Part shown: positions 28,180-32,233 of the stretch, one piece after another | Layout of the letters: each line of letters starts with the position of its first letter | Position numbering within the stretch: position 1 is the stretch's first letter | Virus record (IMG/VR): IMGVR_UViG_3300027759_000280 | Coordinates: 1-32,233 of that record | Strand: one strand, 5' to 3' | Length of the DNA stretch: 32,233 nt | Source: a virus | Program-made: the position numbers and the translations under genes | Notes under the pieces: generated by a model | Told to the model about the DNA's origin: nothing | Seen by the model: the letters and a program-made list of their open reading frames with translations, nothing else | The model's database searches: none

Positions 28180-29142
28180 ATGGCTATCGTAAGTAACACA
28201 TTCCTGACTTACTCCGCAAAGGGTATTCGGGAAGATTTGAGCAATGTCATCACAAATATAGCTCCAGAAGAAACTCCATATATGAGCAACATTGGCCGTG
28301 AGAACGTGTCAAATAGCTTGTTTGAGTTCCAAACTGATACATTGGCCGCAGCTGCTGCCAATGCACAACTTGAGGGTGACGATGTTGCATCGTTTGACTC
28401 AGTGACTGCTACTGTGCGTATGCAAAACTATGCACAGATTTCACGCAAGACAATCATCTTGTCAGCTACTGAAGAAGTGGTGAACAAGGCTGGCCGTCGC
28501 AGCGAACTGGCTTACCAGATCGCAAAACGTGGCGCTGAAATTAAGCGCGATCAAGAATTCTCCATGCTCAATGGCGCTATCGCCAATGCTGGTGATTCGA
28601 CAACTGCCCGCACGACTGCCTCTTTGGGCGCGTTTGTGAAAACAAACACCGACAAAGGCACTAGCGGTGTTGATCCATCTTATACAACGCTGCCAAACAG
28701 CGCCCGTACAGATGGCACAGTGCGCACATTTACTGAAACCATTTTGAAAAATGTGATTCAGAAGGTGTGGACATCTGGCGGTACACCTAAGATTTTGATG
28801 TGCGGTCCTGTTAACAAGCAGCGCGTGTCAGGCTTCTCTGGTATCGCTTCTAGCCGTTTCAACATTGATGGTGGTGCAAAGCCTGCCACACTGGTTGGCG
28901 CAGTTGACATTTATGTTTCAGATTTCGGAAACGTACAGGTCATTGCAAATAGATTCCAGCGTGAGCGTGATGCATGGGTGATCGATCCTGACTACGCCAA
29001 GATGACAGTGCTGCGCCCTTATCAGCAAGTCGAATTGGCCAAGACCGGTGACGCTGAAAAGCGTATGCTGATCGTGGAATGGGGTCACAAAGTGTTGGCT
29101 GAAAATGCCCACGGCTTGGCCGCTGACTTGGTTACTTCTTAA
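28180..29142 (+). CDS. Major capsid protein, HK97-fold (DUF5309 / SU10-like)
   Basis: 320 residues with an excellent ribosome site (GAGGAAATT). The sequence N-I-A-P-E-E-T-P-Y-M-S-N-I-G near residue 27, then F-E-F-Q-T-D-T-L, Q-I-S-R-K-T-I-I-L-S-A-T-E and I-K-R-D-Q-E-F, matches the DUF5309/SU10-like capsid family. The C-terminal half has D-I-Y-V-S-D-F-G-N-V-Q-V-I-A-N and a K-R-M-L-I-V-E-W strand. A strong terminator directly after it sets the end of the main capsid transcript. Confidence 0.9.
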   Translation: MAIVSNTFLTYSAKGIREDLSNVITNIAPEETPYMSNIGRENVSNSLFEFQTDTLAAAAANAQLEGDDVASFDSVTATVRMQNYAQISRKTIILSATEEVVNKAGRRSELAYQIAKRGAEIKRDQEFSMLNGAIANAGDSTTARTTASLGAFVKTNTDKGTSGVDPSYTTLPNSARTDGTVRTFTETILKNVIQKVWTSGGTPKILMCGPVNKQRVSGFSGIASSRFNIDGGAKPATLVGAVDIYVSDFGNVQVIANRFQRERDAWVIDPDYAKMTVLRPYQQVELAKTGDAEKRMLIVEWGHKVLAENAHGLAADLVTS

Positions 29143-29156
29143 TAGTAAGCAAACGG

Positions 29157-29186
29157 AAAGAGCCAGAGAAATCTGGCTCTTTTTTT
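29157..29186 (+). terminator. Strong intrinsic terminator after the major capsid gene
   Basis: An 11-bp perfect stem, AAAGAGCCAGA (29157-29167) with TCTGGCTCTTT (29172-29182), closed by a GAAA tetraloop and running into Ts to 29186. It is the clearest intrinsic terminator in the window. Confidence 0.95.
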
Positions 29187-29189
29187 AAT

Positions 29190-29507
29190 ATGATTCATAA
29201 AAGATTACTGAGCGAAAACAAAGAGCAAGGCATCAAGCGCTTCTGGCATGAGAATCCAGAGACTGGCGATGTGACGATCCAGACCCAGCAAGATGTGACT
29301 GCGGTCATTGAGGCCAACAAGGCCATCTACAACGCTGTGGATGAGAAAGCCAGCTGGAATGGTGAGTGGCACTTGGTGGCATCCATCCCCGAATCCCTCT
29401 ATTACAAGATGAAGGCCGAAGGCAAAATCGATGACCAAGAGTACATGAAACGCTGGCTCAACGATTCTGACAATCAATTTTTTAGAACTAGACCTGGGAA
29501 GATATGA
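29190..29507 (+). CDS. 105-residue phage protein after the capsid gene
   Basis: ATG 29190 sits three bases after the terminator T-tract and has no ribosome site. The frame continues from there with I-H-K-R-L-L-S-E-N, then F-W-H-E-N-P-E-T-G-D-V-T-I-Q-T-Q-Q-D-V-T, W-N-G-E-W-H-L-V-A-S-I-P and R-W-L-N-D-S-D-N-Q-F-F-R-T-R-P-G. This last block is a recurring phage motif at this position. Its product is known from many short-tailed phages but has no assigned role. The stop overlaps the next ATG (29504-29507). Confidence 0.7.
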   Translation: MIHKRLLSENKEQGIKRFWHENPETGDVTIQTQQDVTAVIEANKAIYNAVDEKASWNGEWHLVASIPESLYYKMKAEGKIDDQEYMKRWLNDSDNQFFRTRPGKI

Positions 29508-30166
29508 GCAATTACGTTGCAGTTTGCACACCGGCCCGTGATCAGGTCCACACCAACTATTGCTATTGCATGGTCAATATGGTGGCTTATCACACGCTCA
29601 ATACCGAAGACGCAATCAGTCTGAAATTGATGCAAGGCACAATTATCCAAAACCAAAGGGCTGACCTTTGCTTGGATGCCATGGCAGAGGGCTGCACACA
29701 CATTCTCTTCATTGACTCAGACATGACTTTCCCCCAGGACATGGTGGGGAGGCTCTTGGCCCATGACAAAGACATTGTGGCTGCCAACTGTGCCAAGCGT
29801 AGAATGCCAACTGGCCCAACTGCCCAGAATTATGATGAGAACGGTAAGCGCATTCCCGTCTACACCATGCCAGATTCAACTGGATTGGAAGAGGTGGGAA
29901 GCATTGGAACGGGCATAATGTTGATCAAGCGCGAGGTGTTTAAGGGTATGTCTGAGCCATGGTTTGATATGCCTTGGCAGACAACACGGGGCTACATGGG
30001 TGAGGATGTGTTCTTTTGTAAGAAAGCCAAAGAGCTTGGCTTTAAAGTCTACATCGACCATGACGTTTCTCAAGAGATTGGCCACATAGGCACTTTTGAA
30101 TTTGGCCACCCTCACACTTGGATTGTCAAAGAAGAGATGGAAAAAGAGGCGAAAAATGGCACTTAG
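29504..30166 (+). CDS. Glycosyltransferase-like protein (GT-A fold)
   Basis: 220 residues. Y-V-A-V-C-T-P-A-R-D at the start, H-I-L-F-I-D-S-D-M-T-F with the DxD metal/nucleotide-sugar motif (71-73), then I-G-T-G-I-M-L-I-K-R and G-E-D-V-F-F-C (166-172), the GT-A 'ED' motif. These are the hallmarks of GT2/GT-A glycosyltransferases. The acceptor is unknown: capsid, tail or host glycan are possible. It sits among head and head-tail genes and is coupled to the adaptor gene by an 11-base overlap. Confidence 0.8.
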   Translation: MSNYVAVCTPARDQVHTNYCYCMVNMVAYHTLNTEDAISLKLMQGTIIQNQRADLCLDAMAEGCTHILFIDSDMTFPQDMVGRLLAHDKDIVAANCAKRRMPTGPTAQNYDENGKRIPVYTMPDSTGLEEVGSIGTGIMLIKREVFKGMSEPWFDMPWQTTRGYMGEDVFFCKKAKELGFKVYIDHDVSQEIGHIGTFEFGHPHTWIVKEEMEKEAKNGT

Positions 30167-30779
30167 CACCTATGCAGAACTGAAGACATCTATTGGCGAC
30201 TGGCTCAATCGGTCAGATTTAACTGCCACCATTCCTGACTTTATCTCTCTGGCCGAGGCACAAATTGAAAGAACACTGCGCACCAGGCAGATGATCGTCA
30301 GGGCCAATGCGTCTTTTGACGCGCAGTATGGTGCTGTGCCTGCTGACTTCTTGGAGACCAAATCCCTAAAGCTCACAAGCACAAACCCCCAGACACCATT
30401 GCAGTTTTTGAGCATTGATGCCTTGGACAATGAGATGACCAAATACACAGCCAGCGGCAAACCAAAATTTTTTGGAATTGTTGGCGGCCAGTTTCGCATT
30501 GTCCCAACACCAGACGCAAACTACACGACCGAGCTAACCTATTACGCAAAGTTGTCAAAGTTATCAACTGGCAACACGACCAATTGGCTTTTGACATCAA
30601 ACCCAGACATTTATCTTTATGGAGCGCTATTGCAGGCTGCACCATACTTGCAAGATGATGCGAGAATCCAGACATGGGCAACACTGTATGAGCGAGCCTT
30701 GAATGACGCGCAAACTGCCGATGATCGCGGTGCATCTTCTGGCGGTGCATTGCTGACCCGTGCTAAAACTTTTGGATAA
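30156..30779 (+). CDS. Head-tail adaptor-like protein
   Basis: I start at ATG 30156 (AGAGG upstream); an in-frame ATG at 30096 lies within the glycosyltransferase gene. 207 residues: A-L-S-T-Y-A-E-L-K-T-S-I-G-D-W-L-N-R, F-I-S-L-A-E-A-Q-I-E-R-T-L-R-T-R, then beta-rich middle and Y-L-Y-G-A-L-L-Q-A-A-P-Y-L (helix). The order (two N-terminal helices, beta domain, Y-G-A-L-L helix) is that of phage adaptor/connector proteins such as P22 gp4-type. A good but unaligned match. Confidence 0.7.
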   Translation: MALSTYAELKTSIGDWLNRSDLTATIPDFISLAEAQIERTLRTRQMIVRANASFDAQYGAVPADFLETKSLKLTSTNPQTPLQFLSIDALDNEMTKYTASGKPKFFGIVGGQFRIVPTPDANYTTELTYYAKLSKLSTGNTTNWLLTSNPDIYLYGALLQAAPYLQDDARIQTWATLYERALNDAQTADDRGASSGGALLTRAKTFG

Positions 30780-30789
30780 GGAATAAACC

Positions 30790-31185
30790 ATGTCATCTTT
30801 CAGCGATTACACAGAAAACCTAGTTTTAAATTTTTTATTTACAACTAACACGGCCACCCGCCCCACTGCCTGGTATGTTGGCCTATTCACGGCTGCGCCC
30901 AGTGACACGGGTGGCGGCACTGAGGTGTCTGGCAATGCCTATGCACGGGTGGTGACTGGCACGATCTCTGGCTCTGGCACGGCCACGACATTCACCAATG
31001 CCGCGGCCATCGAGTTTGCAGCTGCTTCTGGTGGAAACTGGGGATCAGTAGGCTGGGCAGGCATTTTTGACGCATCTACTGCTGGCAATCTGTTAGCCTG
31101 GGCTCCTTTGACCACAGCTCGAACAATCAATTCTGGCGATGTCTTGCGCATTCCAGCCGCATCTTTGAGCATCACTTTGGCCTGA
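30790..31185 (+). CDS. Virion beta-sandwich protein
   Basis: 131 residues: N-F-L-F-T-T-N-T-A-T-R-P, W-Y-V-G-L-F-T-A-A-P-S-D, G-T-E-V-S-G-N-A-Y-A-R-V, and W-G-S-V-G-W-A-G-I-F-D-A. The W-Y-V-G-L-F-T, E-V-S-G-x-A-Y-A-R and A-I-x-F sequence is a family seen in many phage tail or decoration gene sets. All-beta and Thr/Ser/Gly-rich. Likely a structural protein; exact part of the particle unknown. Confidence 0.7.
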   Translation: MSSFSDYTENLVLNFLFTTNTATRPTAWYVGLFTAAPSDTGGGTEVSGNAYARVVTGTISGSGTATTFTNAAAIEFAAASGGNWGSVGWAGIFDASTAGNLLAWAPLTTARTINSGDVLRIPAASLSITLA

Positions 31186-31186
31186 T

Positions 31187-31888
31187 ATGGCAGCCTATGG
31201 GTCTGGTCCTTATGGAAGTGGCAAATATTCTTATGGCATAAGCCTTGCAAGTGTTTCCATTTCTTCAACCAGCACCATGGACATTGGTGCTGGAGTTATT
31301 TCTAGCGCTCAATTTGAAATTTATGACACCAGCACAATGGTGGTGTCTGCCAATAAATATATTGATGCTGAAGTCTTAATATCCGACACAAGCACAGTAG
31401 CGATTAACGCAAATACTATTGTTTCTGCATCACTGGCCATCAGTGATACAAGCACAATGGCCGTAGAGGCCAATAGACTAGCAAATGCATCAGCTGCCAT
31501 CAGCGATACATCCACCATGGCTGTGGATGGTGTCAGGTATGCGATTGGCGAAGCCACCATCAGTGACACAAGCACCATGGCGGTGGCGGCCACTAGAGTC
31601 GCAATTGGTGCATTTGACATTGTTGATGTATCAACTCTAACAGTGTCCAGCAACATCAGTGGAAACAGTGGCGTAGTCATTGTGGCCACCAGCACCATGG
31701 CGGTGGATGCGCAGCGCAGACAGTCTGCTGAAATTGTGTTCATTGCAGCGTCATCCATGGCGGTCAATGCAAGACTAAAATGGCAAACAGAAAGCGATAA
31801 CGCTGAAACATGGACAGCAATAAGTGATTCAAGTGAGACTTGGACTCCAATTGCTGATAATAGTGAATCTTGGCAAATTGCCGCATGA
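31187..31888 (+). CDS. Protein of nine 20-residue repeats (beta-solenoid candidate)
   Basis: 233 residues. After a Gly/Tyr-rich start (A-A-Y-G-S-G-P-Y-G-S-G-K-Y-S-Y-G) come nine repeats of about 20 residues, each centred on [I]-x-[DS]-T-S-T-M-A-V (residues about 22-202). The C-terminus has three E-T-W / E-S-W repeats (N-A-E-T-W-T, S-S-E-T-W-T, N-S-E-S-W). Strict 20-residue spacing suggests one turn per repeat of a beta-solenoid or stacked-strand fibre. It lies directly before the tail-fibre gene, so a fibre, spike or head-decoration role is likely. Confidence 0.7.
   Translation: MAAYGSGPYGSGKYSYGISLASVSISSTSTMDIGAGVISSAQFEIYDTSTMVVSANKYIDAEVLISDTSTVAINANTIVSASLAISDTSTMAVEANRLANASAAISDTSTMAVDGVRYAIGEATISDTSTMAVAATRVAIGAFDIVDVSTLTVSSNISGNSGVVIVATSTMAVDAQRRQSAEIVFIAASSMAVNARLKWQTESDNAETWTAISDSSETWTPIADNSESWQIAA
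31250..31790 (+). repeat. 60-bp repeats encoding the nine-unit solenoid
   Basis: Units share ACA/AGC ACC ATG GC (S-T-M-A) with drift elsewhere. Middle copies (31440-31600) are the most alike, the outer ones diverged, as expected of expansion from the centre. Confidence 0.8.
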
Positions 31889-31896
31889 GGTGAAAA

Positions 31897-32233
31897 ATGG
31901 CTGATACAACCACCACAAATCTATTGCTGACCAAACCAGAAGTTGGTGCATCTACCGACAGCTGGGGAACAAAGATCAATACAGACCTAGACTCTATTGA
32001 CGCATTGTTTGATGCTGGTCCACTACTAAAAGTTACTAAAGGTGGCACTGGTGTTGGCACTAGCACAGGCTCTGGTAATAACGTCTTATCTACAAGTCCC
32101 ACCCTAGTTACGCCAATTCTTGGTACGCCTACAAGTGGTACGTTAACCAATGCTACGGGTCTTCCTTTAACTACTGGTGTGACGGGAACGCTTCCAATTG
32201 CAAATGGTGGAACAGGTGCTGCTACTCTAGCAG
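31897..32233 (+). CDS. Tail-fibre protein, N-terminal part (runs off right edge)
   Basis: ATG 31897 with a perfect GAGGTG ribosome site. The visible 112 residues begin [17 protein letters not shown] and W-G-T-K-I-N-T-D-L, the phage tail-fibre N-terminal attachment pattern. They continue to [22 protein letters not shown] and L-P-I-A-N-G-G-T-G. The GGTG repeats are standard in fibre shafts and are frequent recombination points. The receptor-binding end lies outside the window. Confidence 0.85.
   Translation, partial: MADTTTTNLLLTKPEVGASTDSWGTKINTDLDSIDALFDAGPLLKVTKGGTGVGTSTGSGNNVLSTSPTLVTPILGTPTSGTLTNATGLPLTTGVTGTLPIANGGTGAATLA

Noticed and set aside
1-32233. tRNA genes, integrase, insertion sequences
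   Set aside because: No cloverleaf, recombinase motif or transposase seen by reading; a dedicated tRNA scan was not possible here.

Overview
The window is almost wall-to-wall phage genes. It looks like most of the genome of a tailed dsDNA phage with a short tail (podovirus-type layout). It has a P22-type portal, a gp10-like tail-hub candidate, three candidate ejection proteins and tail-fibre genes, but no tape measure, tail tube or sheath. An Rz/Rz1 spanin pair implies a Gram-negative host with an outer membrane. I saw no integrase, tRNA, DNA polymerase or RNA polymerase. The exact host cannot be read from the sequence; an aquatic betaproteobacterium is only a guess.

Layout. (1) 1-3004: end of a tail-fibre assembly chaperone gene, then a lysis cassette of small, mostly overlapping membrane-protein genes, Rz with Rz1 nested inside it, and a GH19 endolysin. 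(2) 3012-12639: virion proteins, comprising a jelly-roll-like protein, a hub-like protein, a GNAT-like protein, a 945-residue Ala-rich repeat protein and three candidate ejection proteins. (3) 12640-14298, minus strand: a small operon with a winged-helix-like protein, a 59-residue protein, a C5-cytosine methyltransferase interrupted at a ten-G run, and two small proteins. (4) 14299-21149: divergent control region with a Cro-like HTH protein, an Enc34-type SSB (minus strand), then rightward SNF2-type helicase, Cas4-like nuclease, primase-helicase, an iteron and DnaA-box origin candidate, VRR-NUC nuclease and small terminase. (5) 21150-21465: a second DnaA-box cluster beside an AT-rich tract. 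(6) 21466-32233: small coupled genes, large terminase, portal, scaffold, major capsid protein, terminator, glycosyltransferase-like protein, head/tail proteins and the start of a tail-fibre gene.

How it works together. The phage encodes its own primase-helicase, SSB and nucleases but no polymerase in this window. Two DnaA-box-rich intergenic regions suggest that replication is started with host DnaA and host polymerase. The tail fibre at the right end and the tail-fibre chaperone at the left end suggest that a circular or circularly permuted genome was cut inside the fibre gene.

The most unusual feature is the methyltransferase at 13180-13934. Its catalytic half and its C-terminal half are in different frames, joined at a G10 run. 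The zero frame also stays open for about 160 codons past the run, and its sequence looks like protein rather than noise. Possible explanations are a homopolymer miscount, programmed -1 frameshifting, phase variation, or a two-subunit enzyme.
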